Below, in pieces: positions 51,899 through 61,165 of a stretch of DNA of 64,000 bases. The translations under genes were made by a program, and so were the position numbers. Positions within the stretch are counted from its first letter, which is position 1. Every line of letters starts with the position of its first letter. The stretch is taken from positions 124,001 through 188,000 of the forward strand of contig NZ_CAJNAT010000012.1 of NCBI RefSeq assembly GCF_905220705.1. The letters are read 5' to 3'. Source of the stretch: Paraburkholderia domus (GTDB lineage: Bacteria > Pseudomonadota > Gammaproteobacteria > Burkholderiales > Burkholderiaceae). Under the pieces are notes generated by a model, which was given only the letters and a program-made list of their open reading frames with translations, had not been told where the DNA came from and did no database searches.

Positions 51899-53062
51899 TC
51901 ACGATCCAACAACCCGCATCGGCGCACGCCGCCTTTCCCACCAAACAGCAACAAGGAAGGCAAGCGCAGCAACCAGAAGCACGCCGACCATCGCATCGTT
52001 GCCAACACCCTTCATCAACGCTCCGGCCACCAGCGGGCCACCGAAACTCGCCGCACTCCACGACGCCCCCACCAGCGAACTCGCCGACACCAGCGCGACA
52101 CCACGAAACCGCTGACCGCAGGCGACCAGCGACAGCGTATAAATCGCTCCAGCCGTAGCACCGAGCACATAGAGCAAAGGCCAGCACAGCCACGGCGACG
52201 TCATCGCCCAAGGCAGAAACGGCAGCAGCACCACGACGATCACACCGCAGCCGATATGCACACGTTCGCGGCCGAGCCGGTCGGCGAGCCAGCCGATTGG
52301 AAACTGCATGGTCGTGTCGCCGAGCAGCAGGGCCGACGCGAACAGCACGGCGACCTCGCTCGTAATGCCGTGCGCCATGGCGAAGAGCGGCAGCAGCGAT
52401 AGCGCGATCGTATCGAACAACGCGAAAAAGCCCGTGCCGATCACGAGCGCCGGCATCTGTGGCAGCACATGGCGCCAGCTTCCGTGCGCCGCGTGTTCAT
52501 CGTCCGACGCCTGGGGCGTCGTGCGGATGCTGGCGAGCGCCGGCAAAGCGAGCAGGAAGATTGCACCGCAGATCAGGAAGCGCCAGTACGTGTAGTCGGC
52601 GATCTGACTCACCAGCACCGGGCCGGCCATCTGGAACAGCGTGAAGTTGGTCGCGTAGATCGCGATGACGCGGCCGCGCGTGGCGTCATCGGCGAGCTGG
52701 TTGACCCATGCTTCGCCGATCGTGAAGAGCAGCATCAGCGCGGCGCCGCAGAGTACGCGCAACACCGCCCATAGCCACAGGTTCGATGTGAGTTGCATCA
52801 GCGCGGTTGCCAGCGCTACCACCAGCACCGCGCCGACGATCACCTGGCGGCCGCCGAAGTGCGCCGCAACCCAGGCCGCCACCGGCACGACGATCAGGCC
52901 GCCGCCCGCTTGTGCGGCAGTCAGCAGGCCGACCACGTCGGTACCGTAGCCAGCTTGCGTGAGCGCGAGGGCGGTGAGGGGAAGCGTGGCACCGCTGCCG
53001 AGTCCGACGACGGCAACACTCAGGATCAGAGCGAGGAAATCGCGAGTGAAGATGACTTTCAT
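51899..53062 (-). CDS. MFS transporter
   Basis: A 387-residue permease with about 12 membrane segments. The first is FLALILSVAVVGLGSGATLP. A GWLADRLGRERVHIG loop corresponds to the MFS motif A between helices, and AGYGTDVVGLLTAAQAGGGL is an N-terminal cytoplasmic/membrane transition. Subfamily and substrate are not evident. It is transcribed on the minus strand, separated from the next MFS gene by 86 bp. Confidence 0.85.
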   Translation of the reverse strand: MKVIFTRDFLALILSVAVVGLGSGATLPLTALALTQAGYGTDVVGLLTAAQAGGGLIVVPVAAWVAAHFGGRQVIVGAVLVVALATALMQLTSNLWLWAVLRVLCGAALMLLFTIGEAWVNQLADDATRGRVIAIYATNFTLFQMAGPVLVSQIADYTYWRFLICGAIFLLALPALASIRTTPQASDDEHAAHGSWRHVLPQMPALVIGTGFFALFDTIALSLLPLFAMAHGITSEVAVLFASALLLGDTTMQFPIGWLADRLGRERVHIGCGVIVVVLLPFLPWAMTSPWLCWPLLYVLGATAGAIYTLSLVACGQRFRGVALVSASSLVGASWSAASFGGPLVAGALMKGVGNDAMVGVLLVAALAFLVAVWWERRRAPMRVVGS

Positions 53063-53148
53063 CGGGCGAGATGCTACTACGGCCGCGGGTCATTCGCACC
53101 TTTGTGCGGATTGCATGAGCGCGGGTGAGGGCGCGCCCGTGCCCCCGG

Positions 53149-54315
53149 TTACCCCGCTACCGCCATCCGCTGCGCACGCCGGTCGATCGACACCGACCAC
53201 AGCGTCAGCGCCAGCGCACCGATCGAGGTCGCCACGCCGACCCATGGCAGCGTGGTGAGCGGCGCGCCCGCGCCGATCGCCATACCGCCGAGCCACGCGC
53301 CCGTTGCATTGCCGAGGTTGAACGCGCCTTGATTCAGCGTCGATGCCAGATTCGGCGCATGGCTCGCGCGGTCGACAATCAGCATTTGCAGCGGGGGGAC
53401 GATCGCGAAAGCCAGAATGCCCCATACGAAGATTGTGATCATCGCCGGGATCTCGGCGTGCATCGTGCCGGCAAAGATAGTCAGGATGACGACGATCGCC
53501 AGCAGAAACGCCACCAGCGAGGGCATTAGCCGCCAGTCCGCGAGCTTGCCGCCGAGCGTGCTGCCCACCGTCAAGCCGAGGCCGAACAGCAGCAGTACAA
53601 ACGTGACCGCATGCGGGGTGAAACCGGTCACGTCTTCAAGAATCGGCGTGATGTAGGTGAAGGTGGAAAACAGGCTGGCCGACGCGAGCACGCTGATGCC
53701 GAGCACCATCAGCACTTGCGGATTCTTCAGCACGCTGAATTCGCGCACGAGGCTCGCTTTCTGCATGTCGATCTTTGCCGGCAGGCATACCGCGAGCGCG
53801 CCCGCGGCGACGATGCCAATGCCGGTCACGGCCCAGAAGGTCGCGCGCCAGCCCACTGCCTGGCCGAGTGCCGTGCCGAGCGGCACGCCGAGCACGTTGG
53901 CGAGCGTCAAGCCGGTGAACATCAGCGCGATGGCCTGCGCGCGGCGGTTCGGCGCGACGAGACCCGCAGCGACCACCGAACCGATACCGAAGAACGCCCC
54001 ATGGCAAAACGCGGTGACGATGCGCGCGGCCATCAGCACCGCGTAGCCCGGCGCGATCGCGCACAGCAGGTTGCCGACGATGAACACGCCGATCAGGCTC
54101 ATCAATGCCTTCTTGCGTGGCATGTTGGCCACTGCGATCGCAACGATCGGCGCGCCAATGGTGACACCGAGCGCATAAGCGGACACCAGCATGCCGGCCG
54201 CCGGGATCGACACGGACAGATCGCGCGCGACATCGGGCAGCAGCCCCATGATCACGAATTCAGTGGTACCGATTCCAAACGCGGCAACGGCGAGGGCGAG
54301 CAGGGGTAAAGGCAT
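53149..54315 (-). CDS. MFS transporter, DHA1 (AraJ/YdhP-like) family
   Basis: A 388-residue 12-TM permease. It starts with LALAVAAFGIGTTEFVIMGL followed by LPDVARDLSVSIPAAGMLVS, the typical beginning of AraJ/YdhP-like drug:H+ antiporters. Motif A-like ANMPRKKALM and motif C-like GLTLANVLGVPLGTALGQ are present. It probably exports sugars or drugs, but the substrate is unknown. It shares strand with the preceding MFS gene and may form an operon with it. Confidence 0.88.
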   Translation of the reverse strand: MPLPLLALAVAAFGIGTTEFVIMGLLPDVARDLSVSIPAAGMLVSAYALGVTIGAPIVAIAVANMPRKKALMSLIGVFIVGNLLCAIAPGYAVLMAARIVTAFCHGAFFGIGSVVAAGLVAPNRRAQAIALMFTGLTLANVLGVPLGTALGQAVGWRATFWAVTGIGIVAAGALAVCLPAKIDMQKASLVREFSVLKNPQVLMVLGISVLASASLFSTFTYITPILEDVTGFTPHAVTFVLLLFGLGLTVGSTLGGKLADWRLMPSLVAFLLAIVVILTIFAGTMHAEIPAMITIFVWGILAFAIVPPLQMLIVDRASHAPNLASTLNQGAFNLGNATGAWLGGMAIGAGAPLTTLPWVGVATSIGALALTLWSVSIDRRAQRMAVAG

Positions 54316-54516
54316 GGTGACGGAGCGTGAATCGGCGCGACGGGGAGCGTCGTGCGGCAGGCGCGCGTTTTCGGGGCGAGAACGCCTGCGCCATGCGAGG
54401 GGAAAACAGTAGGGGATTCTACCTAAGTCAAAACAGCCTTGCTGATCGTCAATCCGGCTGTTGTTTTTTGCTGAAAGCCGCGTTTGAGCGCGCTTACAAG
54501 CGTAAGTGGCTGCGGT

Positions 54517-55341
54517 TTATGGCGAGTTTCCGTCAGGTTGAAGGGTGCTGCCGTGGCGGCCGGCGCCTTCGGCGAAACGTGCGGCGCCTGTCACGCCCTC
54601 GTCGAATACCGCCTGGTAACCGCCTGCGCCTTCGCGTCGCAGCGCCAGGGCGAAATCCTCGAGCGTGCTGTTTTCCAACGCGGAGCGGCGGTCCGCCAGC
54701 AGCGCTGCCTGCGGAAAGGCTGCCAATTCAGCAGCTAACCGTTCAGCTGCCGCGCGTGCTTCGCCCTTACGCACGACGCGGTTGGCAAGACCGAAGCTGA
54801 GCGCTTCCTGCGCGTCCACCGCTCGGCCGGTCAGGATCAGGTCAAGTGCCCGCGACAGCCCGATCAGTCGCGGCAAACGGATCGTGCCGCCATCGATTAG
54901 CGGAATTCCGACACGCCGGCAGAACACGCCGAGCACGGCATCTTCTTCGACGACTCGCAGATCGCACATCGCTGCCAGTTCGAGGCCGCCTGCAACCGCA
55001 TATCCGGCAATCGCGGCGATCACCGGTTTGCTGAAGCTCATACGCGTCGGTCCCATCGGACCGGGACCACTGCCGTCGGCGTGTAGTTCATTGCGTCGGG
55101 TTTCGTCGGCGAGCGCGGTGAGATCCGCGCCGGCACAGAAGGTACCGCCTGCGCCGAACAGCACGGCCGCGCGCCATGCCGGTTCCGCTTCGAAGCGACG
55201 GAAGGCGGCGTTGAGCCCTTCCGCAGTCGGACGGTCGACGGCATTACGCCGCATAGGCCGTTCGAGCACGATGGTGGCGACGCCGGTGTCCTCATCGGCC
55301 TCGATACGCACATGTTCATTCAGATATTGCGGGGCTATCAT
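54517..55341 (-). CDS. Crotonase/enoyl-CoA hydratase family protein
   Basis: A 274-residue crotonase-fold protein. The oxyanion-hole segments are GGTFCAGADLTALA and AGYAVAGGLELAAMCDLRV, the latter with the first catalytic-type Glu. The second catalytic Glu region reads FCRRVGIPLIDGGTIRLPRL, with Arg in place of Glu. That is a known crotonase subgroup, so simple hydratase activity is uncertain. The start ATG at 55341 (MIAPQYLNEH) gives the family length. Divergent from the next gene. Confidence 0.85.
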   Translation of the reverse strand: MIAPQYLNEHVRIEADEDTGVATIVLERPMRRNAVDRPTAEGLNAAFRRFEAEPAWRAAVLFGAGGTFCAGADLTALADETRRNELHADGSGPGPMGPTRMSFSKPVIAAIAGYAVAGGLELAAMCDLRVVEEDAVLGVFCRRVGIPLIDGGTIRLPRLIGLSRALDLILTGRAVDAQEALSFGLANRVVRKGEARAAAERLAAELAAFPQAALLADRRSALENSTLEDFALALRREGAGGYQAVFDEGVTGAARFAEGAGRHGSTLQPDGNSP

Positions 55342-55417
55342 CGCTGTGTCCGTAAAGGTTCGCGTCCGGCTGCACATGCAGGGTGCTCATGCAGTGTGAT
55401 TAATACCGTTGGTTGTC

Positions 55418-56041
55418 ATGCATCTTTCACAATCGGCTCGTAGCGTTAGCGCTCTTTTAACGCGCTGGCGTTTTTTAGCTAGCTTTCCGAGCCTGCCTTT
55501 GCCCTTGTCCAATTCATCGCCCGAAGCTGCGTCGGCCTGTGCCGAGACGGTCTGGATCGTGCCCCTGCATGAACATGAACATCCATGGTACGACCATGTG
55601 CGCCTGAAACGTGTCTTCGTGACTGACGGCACGCGCCATCAAGTGGTCATGGTCGATGTGCGCAAACTGCTGGAATGCGCGGATCGCGACAACACCGATT
55701 ATGTTTTGAAGCCGGTTGCCGAATGGCATTCGGGCAAGGTGCGTGGCATTCGCGAGTTTCTCGATCCGGATAATCCGCGTATTCCGCAGATGCCATACGT
55801 AACGATCTCGACGCGTCGCGCGCCGGGTTTGCTGGGTTGGTTCGGTATCGAGCGCGAGGGCGTGGTGGCGTTTCGCAACGGCCAGCATCGCGCGCGCTAT
55901 CTGGCCGATGCGGGCGCGCGGTGGTTTCCGGTGGAAGTGCACGAGCGCGAAGCAGCCTTGCTGCGTGAGATCTGCGGCGCAGCGGACGACGCCCGCACGG
56001 CCATCCGACAGACCACGGCGGATGGCGGCAGCAAACCCTAA
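55418..56041 (+). CDS. Protein resembling plasmid fertility-inhibition factors
   Basis: A 207-residue protein. The core (WIVPLHEHEHPWYDHVRLKR, KPVAEWHSGKVRGIREFLDP, MPYVTISTRRAPGLLGWFG, VVAFRNGQHRARYLADAGA) matches from memory a family annotated as plasmid fertility inhibition factor in Burkholderia. The GQHRARYL segment also resembles the ParB/sulfiredoxin-fold loop. The N-terminal 40 residues are low-complexity and poorly conserved. No plasmid or conjugation genes surround it, so its chromosomal role is unknown. It overlaps the convergent dehydrogenase by 4 bp. Confidence 0.6.
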   Translation: MHLSQSARSVSALLTRWRFLASFPSLPLPLSNSSPEAASACAETVWIVPLHEHEHPWYDHVRLKRVFVTDGTRHQVVMVDVRKLLECADRDNTDYVLKPVAEWHSGKVRGIREFLDPDNPRIPQMPYVTISTRRAPGLLGWFGIEREGVVAFRNGQHRARYLADAGARWFPVEVHEREAALLREICGAADDARTAIRQTTADGGSKP

Positions 56042-57036
56042 ATTCGTGCCCGCACGACATTGTGCGGCGCGCCGGCCTGCCATGCCGCGACGTTGTCGAG
56101 CGTGGTCTGCGCGATCTCGTTCATCGCCTCACGTGTGAAGAATGCCTGATGCGCGGTGACGATCACGTTCGGGAACATCAACAGACGTGCCAGCACGTCG
56201 TCCTGCAACGGCAGGTTCGAGTGGTCCTCGAAAAAGAGGCCGCCTTCTTCCTCATACACGTCGAGCCCGAGGTGGCCGAGCTGGCCGTCCTTCAACGCGC
56301 CGATCAGTGCATTGCTTTCGACAAGGCCGCCGCGACCGGTGTTGATTAGCATCGCGCCACGCTTCATCTTCGCGAGCGCGGGACCGTCGATCAGATGGTA
56401 CGTGCTGGGCACCAGCGGACAGTGCAGGCTGACGACGTCGCTTTCAGCCAGCAGGATGTCGAGCGGTACGTAGCGCGCGCCGAGCGCGAGCAGATCGTCG
56501 GCCGGCGTGCCGGGATCATGGGCGAGTACCTGCATGCCGAAGCCCGCCATGATGCGGCCGAACACGCGGCCGATCATGCCAGTGCCGATCACGCCCACAG
56601 TCTTGCCGTGCAGGTCGAAGCCGAGCAGCCCATGCAGCGAGAAGTCGCCTTCACGCGTGCGTGCGACCGCGCGCGGCAAGCGCCGGTTCAGCGCCAGAAT
56701 CAGACCGACCGCATGTTCGGCCACCGCGTGCGGCGAGTAGGCCGGCACCCGTGCAACCGTCACGCCGAGACGCTCGGCTGCGGCCAGGTCGACGTGATTG
56801 AAACCCGCCGAGCGCAACGCGATCATGCGCGTGCCACCGGCATGCAGGCGTTCCAGGACGGCGGCGTCGACGTTGTCGTTGACGAACGGGCAGACCACTT
56901 CATAGCCCCGCGCGAGGACCGCGGTTTCGAGATCGAGGTGAGATTCCTGGAAGTGCAGCTCATAGCGATGCGTACCGTTGGCCTCGGCGAACGTGTCGCT
57001 GTCGTATTGGCGGCTGCTGAACAGGATCATGCGCAT
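56038..57036 (-). CDS. ldhA: D-lactate dehydrogenase-like 2-hydroxyacid dehydrogenase
   Basis: A D-isomer-specific 2-hydroxyacid dehydrogenase of 332 residues. The NAD-binding motif is TVGVIGTGMIGRVFGRIMAG. Catalytic elements are INTGRGGLVESNAL (Arg), LDVYEEEGGLFFEDHS (Glu) and VTAHQAFFTREAM (His). The FFEDHS segment is typical of fermentative LdhA. It reduces pyruvate to D-lactate. GGAG lies upstream of the ATG. Divergent from the asp operon. Confidence 0.92.
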   Translation of the reverse strand: MRMILFSSRQYDSDTFAEANGTHRYELHFQESHLDLETAVLARGYEVVCPFVNDNVDAAVLERLHAGGTRMIALRSAGFNHVDLAAAERLGVTVARVPAYSPHAVAEHAVGLILALNRRLPRAVARTREGDFSLHGLLGFDLHGKTVGVIGTGMIGRVFGRIMAGFGMQVLAHDPGTPADDLLALGARYVPLDILLAESDVVSLHCPLVPSTYHLIDGPALAKMKRGAMLINTGRGGLVESNALIGALKDGQLGHLGLDVYEEEGGLFFEDHSNLPLQDDVLARLLMFPNVIVTAHQAFFTREAMNEIAQTTLDNVAAWQAGAPHNVVRARI

Positions 57037-57221
57037 GAATGGCTCCGAAGGAAGCGTGCCGGCGCGGTAAATGTCGACTCACGGCGCAGCATGCGGGCAG
57101 GTCAGTATATCGGCCATTTATGGCAATGACCGCCGCTTGCGCTGCGCGGTCCGAAAACCATTTCGACCTTTACTAAAGATCATCTTTTGCGAACCGAAAA
57201 CGATCTCAAACGAAAATCATA

Positions 57222-57250
57222 TTGACAGCGATGCCGAACTACAATAATTA
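57222..57250 (+). promoter_or_regulatory. Candidate promoter of the asp operon
   Basis: A perfect TTGACA with TAATTA at 17-nt spacing (or AATAAT at 15 nt) in an A/T-rich stretch. It would give a leader of about 330 nt for aspT. Confidence 0.4.
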
Positions 57251-57448
57251 TTAAAAAAGAAGTCTCAAAAATGCATGAACATATCGTGCTGAAAATTGGC
57301 CAACAGCAGGACATGTCTTTTTCAATGCGTTAGACAACTTCGCGAGGAATACGTGACTGCCGAGCTTTCTGAAGAATATTTTGCTATCGTCGCTGCATTG
57401 CGGCATCTCCTTTTTGACGTCGAGAGCGTCACGCCATTGCCATAAAGT

Positions 57449-57479
57449 TTCCATTCAATGGAATCCGGTTATGCCGGAT
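57449..57479. promoter_or_regulatory. Two abutting dyads in the asp operon leader
   Basis: TTCCATTCAATGGAA (57449-57463) is a perfect 15-bp palindrome. It shares one base with ATCCGG-TTATG-CCGGAT (57463-57479). These may be an operator or RNA hairpins in the leader. Confidence 0.4.
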
Positions 57480-57580
57480 GCGTCATTCCCGGGTCATGGC
57501 GGCTCGGATCGAATTCGCTTCAAACTCCAGAAAGATTTTTTCAACTTTCTGCTAATAAACCTGTAAATCGGCGAGCCAAC

Positions 57581-59263
57581 ATGATCGGTGAATTGCTGAG
57601 ATCTCAACCGGAGATCGCGCTGTTCGCAAGCCTTGCAATCGGATATTTCATTGGTTCGTTTCGCGTGGGACCCATTCAACTTGGGGGCGTCTGCGGGACG
57701 TTGATCGTGGCCCTGTTACTGGGTCAGACGGGGGCGCGGCTCGCTCCGGACCTGAAGAACATTGCATTCGCGCTGTTCATCTTCGCGCTGGGTTTCACCG
57801 GCGGCCCACAGTTCTTTGCCAACATCGGCCGGGGCTGGCGCTATGGCTTGCTGTCGGTGGTCGAGATCGTGTCGGTGCTGGTGCTGATCATGATCGCGGT
57901 CCTCGTGATGCGGCTCGACGCCGGCACGGCGGCCGGCTTGCTGGCCGGCGCCGCGACGGAGTCGGCGGTGATTGGCACGGCTTCAGAAGCGATTGCCAAA
58001 CTCGGTTTCAGCGACGCGGAGACACTGCGTTTGCAGGCCAACATCGTGACCGCGTACAGCGTGAGCTACCTGTTCGGCCTGATCACCATCGTTCTGTTCA
58101 CCAGTCAGTTCGCGCCACTGCTGCTGCGCGTCAATTTGCGCGAAGAAGCTGAGCGCGTGTGGCACAAGCTCGGCGGCGACGGTGCATTCGGCGAGGGTCA
58201 GCGGGCCGCGGCGCCGGCGCTCGTGGGCCGCGCATTTCGGGTCGGCGCGGCGGCTGGCGGGACGATCTATGCGCTCGAACAGCAACACGGCTTCAATCTG
58301 ACCATCGAGCAGGTTCGGCGCAACGGAACCGACGTGCCGGTCGAGCCGCAACTGACGTTGGCCGCCGGCGACCTGATTCTCGTGGGCGGGCGGCGCGAAG
58401 CGATAGTGGCCGCGGCTGCCGGCCTCGGCGAAGAAGTGGCGGACGCCGGCTTCGGCCAGATCATTGCAGAGAGGCTCGACGTCGTGTTGACGCGCAGCGA
58501 GGCGCACGGTCTCACGGTCGCGCAGCTGCGCGAACGGGCTAAGCCGGAAGAAGGTCGCGGCGTCTATATTGCAGCAGTGACGCGGCTCGAAACCACGGTG
58601 CCCGCGCTGCCCGGCACCGAACTCAATCGTGGCGATGTGCTGACGCTGGTGGGCGCGAAGGCCGACGTCGAGCGCGGCGCGCGGCATCTGGGCTACGTGT
58701 TGACCGCGACGCAGAAAACCGACTTCGTCTATCTCGGCTTGGGCGTGCTGGTCGGCATGGCAATCGGTCATCTCGGCGGGCGCATCGGCGGCGTGTCGAT
58801 CGCGCTCGGCACGGGCGGCGGCTGCCTGCTGTCGGGCCTGCTGTTCGGCTGGATCCGGTCGCGCCATCCGTTAGTCGGCTCGCTGCCTTCGGCTGCCGCG
58901 CAAATTCTCAAGGACTTCGGCCTTGCCACCTTCATTGCCGCCGTCGGGCTGTCGGCCGGACCCGATGCCATCAAGCTGGTGCGCGAATACGGTTTGGCGC
59001 TGCCCGTCGCCGGCATCCTGATGGTGCTCGTGCCCGGTCTGCTGTCGCTCTGGATCGGCCGCGCGTTTCTCAAACTCGAAACGCCCATGCTGCTCGGCGC
59101 CATTGCCGGTCAGCAATGCAGTACGCCGGCGATCAGCGCGCTGGTCGGCGTGACCGGCAATTCGACGCCCGTGATCGGCTACACGATCACCTATGCACTC
59201 TCGAACATTCTGTTGCCGTTGATGGGGCCGATCGTGGTTGGCCTCGCCGGGAAGTTCGGCTAG
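57581..59263 (+). CDS. AspT/YidE-type antiporter (aspartate:alanine exchanger family), first copy
   Basis: A 560-residue AAEx-family transporter. Membrane halves (about residues 5-190 and 390-560) flank two cytoplasmic TrkA_C-like regulatory domains (about 210-370). The N-half has PEIALFASLAIGYFIGSFRV and LLAGAATESAVIGTASEAI; the C-half has LGTGGGCLLSGLLFGWIRSR and SLPSAAAQILKDFGLATFIA. It is 118 bp before a second, similar-length homologue and then aspD, which indicates aspartate/alanine exchange. Start ATG at 57581; longer in-frame extension lacks family sequence. Confidence 0.9.
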   Translation: MIGELLRSQPEIALFASLAIGYFIGSFRVGPIQLGGVCGTLIVALLLGQTGARLAPDLKNIAFALFIFALGFTGGPQFFANIGRGWRYGLLSVVEIVSVLVLIMIAVLVMRLDAGTAAGLLAGAATESAVIGTASEAIAKLGFSDAETLRLQANIVTAYSVSYLFGLITIVLFTSQFAPLLLRVNLREEAERVWHKLGGDGAFGEGQRAAAPALVGRAFRVGAAAGGTIYALEQQHGFNLTIEQVRRNGTDVPVEPQLTLAAGDLILVGGRREAIVAAAAGLGEEVADAGFGQIIAERLDVVLTRSEAHGLTVAQLRERAKPEEGRGVYIAAVTRLETTVPALPGTELNRGDVLTLVGAKADVERGARHLGYVLTATQKTDFVYLGLGVLVGMAIGHLGGRIGGVSIALGTGGGCLLSGLLFGWIRSRHPLVGSLPSAAAQILKDFGLATFIAAVGLSAGPDAIKLVREYGLALPVAGILMVLVPGLLSLWIGRAFLKLETPMLLGAIAGQQCSTPAISALVGVTGNSTPVIGYTITYALSNILLPLMGPIVVGLAGKFG

Positions 59264-59381
59264 ACGCGCAGATGGGCTGCGCGCGGCGTGGCGCGCAGTC
59301 GACCGCATGCGGATGCCGTGAGGTCCGTATGCCTATGCAGCACCCAGTACTCAGTATCGCAAACTATCCAGCGAGGGCACG

Positions 59382-61064
59382 ATGGACTGGCTACATCACA
59401 TTTTTCAGAAATCACCCGAGATCGCGCTGTTTCTGTCGCTTGCAGCCGGCTACTTCATCGGGCAGATCAACTTCGGTAAATTCCAGTTAGGCGGCGTGGG
59501 CGGCTCTTTGCTGGCCGCGGTCGTGATCAGTCAGGCGGGCGTGACGATCGACAACGGCGTGAAATCGGTGATGTTCGCCGTATTCATCTACGCGGTCGGC
59601 TACGACTCCGGGCCGGGCTTCTTCAACTCGCTGAACCGCAAGACGCTGCGTGAGATCGCGATGGCGCTGTTTCTCGCCATTTCCGCGCTGATCACCGTGG
59701 TGGTCTGCGCGAAGCTTTTCCATCTGAACAAGGGCCTCGCCGCCGGTCTTGCGGGCGGTGCGCTGACGCAGTCGGCGATTATCGGCACGGCCGGCGACGC
59801 CATCGCGCGTCTTGGTTTGCCCGCCGATCAGGTCAAGTCGCTGCAATCCGACGTAGCGATTGCCTACGCGGTGACCTATGTGTTCGGCTCGCTCGGCGCG
59901 ATCATCGTCTGCGTGAACATCCTGCCGAAGTTCATGGGGCAAGGGTTACGCGAGGCGTCGATCGAAGCGGAAAAGGAACTGTCTTCAGGTTCATCGCCAC
60001 TCGGCGCGGGGCAAGTTCGTGCGTTGGCCGAACTGGTGGGGCGTGCGTACAAGATCGATGTCAGCGCCGGGAAAACGGTCAAGGCAGTCGAGACGCTGCA
60101 TCAGGACATGTTGACGATCGAGCGGATCAAGCGTGACGGTAAGAACCTCGAGCCGACGCCCGATCTGACGTTGCAACTCGACGACGAAGTGCTCGTGGTG
60201 GGCCGCCGTGAGGCGGTGGTCGCGTTCGGCGCGAACGGCAACGAGATCGCCGACGTCGAGGATATTGGCGTCGTGATGCAGACGCGCGACGGCGTGTTCA
60301 CACGCAAGGGCATGAACCACACGACAATCGCTGCTGCACGCGAAGTCGTGGATCGCGACATGCGCCATGGCGTCTTCATCCAGAGCGCCTCGCGTGCCGG
60401 CCAGCCGCTGCCGATCCTGCCCGAAACCAAGCTCGAGCACGGTGACGTGATCACCTTCTACGGTTCGCCGAAAGACACCAAGCGCGCCGTCGATGCAGCC
60501 GGCTACGAGCTGCCGCACAGCAATAAGACCGACTTCATTTATATGGGCGTCGGCATCGTGCTGGGTCTGCTGATCGGTCTGATCGTCGTCAACGTGGCCG
60601 GCATTCCGCTCACGCTCGGCTCCGGCGGCGGTTGTCTGCTGGCCGGCCTGCTGTTCGGCTGGATGCGCGGCAAGTATCCGATGTACGGCGCGATGCCGTC
60701 TGCGGCTTCGCAGTTGCTGAAGGACTTCGGCCTCGCGGCGTTCGTCGCGGTGGTCGGGTTGAATTCGGGCTTGCAGGCCGTGGTGACCGTCAAGCAGAGC
60801 GGCATGACGATCTTCCTGCTCGGTGTGGTCGTCACCGTGGTGCCGCTGGTGTTGACGATGCTGTTCGGCCGTTACGTGCTGCGCTACAACAACGCGGCTA
60901 TCCTGGCCGGCGCGCTGACGGGGTCACGCAGTGCCAATCCGGCGTTCGGCGGCGTGCTCGACAAGGCGGAAAGCGCCGTGCCGACCGTGCCGTTCGCGAT
61001 CACCTATGCAATTGCGAACGTCGCGTTGACGTTGCTCGGACCGCTCGTGGTCGGGCTGGTTTAG
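59382..61064 (+). CDS. aspT: Aspartate:alanine antiporter AspT-like, second copy
   Basis: A second 560-residue AAEx transporter with the same architecture: PEIALFLSLAAGYFIGQINF, GGALTQSAIIGTAGDAIARL, two TrkA_C-like domains, then LGSGGGCLLAGLLFGWMRGK and AMPSAASQLLKDFGLAAFVA. It is a clear paralogue of its upstream neighbour but diverged (for example GALTGSRSANPAFGGVL versus GAIAGQQCSTPAISALV near the C-terminus). It directly precedes aspD (about 100 bp), so it is the stronger candidate for the true aspartate:alanine exchanger. Confidence 0.92.
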   Translation: MDWLHHIFQKSPEIALFLSLAAGYFIGQINFGKFQLGGVGGSLLAAVVISQAGVTIDNGVKSVMFAVFIYAVGYDSGPGFFNSLNRKTLREIAMALFLAISALITVVVCAKLFHLNKGLAAGLAGGALTQSAIIGTAGDAIARLGLPADQVKSLQSDVAIAYAVTYVFGSLGAIIVCVNILPKFMGQGLREASIEAEKELSSGSSPLGAGQVRALAELVGRAYKIDVSAGKTVKAVETLHQDMLTIERIKRDGKNLEPTPDLTLQLDDEVLVVGRREAVVAFGANGNEIADVEDIGVVMQTRDGVFTRKGMNHTTIAAAREVVDRDMRHGVFIQSASRAGQPLPILPETKLEHGDVITFYGSPKDTKRAVDAAGYELPHSNKTDFIYMGVGIVLGLLIGLIVVNVAGIPLTLGSGGGCLLAGLLFGWMRGKYPMYGAMPSAASQLLKDFGLAAFVAVVGLNSGLQAVVTVKQSGMTIFLLGVVVTVVPLVLTMLFGRYVLRYNNAAILAGALTGSRSANPAFGGVLDKAESAVPTVPFAITYAIANVALTLLGPLVVGLV

Positions 61065-61165
61065 CCCGATCAGCGCACGTATTTATTGATCTCTCTTGCG
61101 TCGGCGTCAACTGAACGGTCACTCGCGACGCCGGCGTCATTCACTTGTTCATTGGAGAACGCATC

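Larger units (their letters stand above)
57037..57580. other. Divergent ldhA/aspT control region
   Basis: 544 bp without a supported gene. The part 57160-57300 is strongly A/T-rich for this genome and contains TTGACA (57222-57227) followed after 17 nt by TAATTA. Two abutting dyads lie closer to aspT (57449-57479). Likely regulatory. Confidence 0.6.

Noticed and set aside
51703..52158. Possible 151-residue protein across the fahA-MFS gap
   Set aside because: It reads through the palindromic repeat and into the antisense of the MFS gene; such calls recur wherever this repeat occurs.
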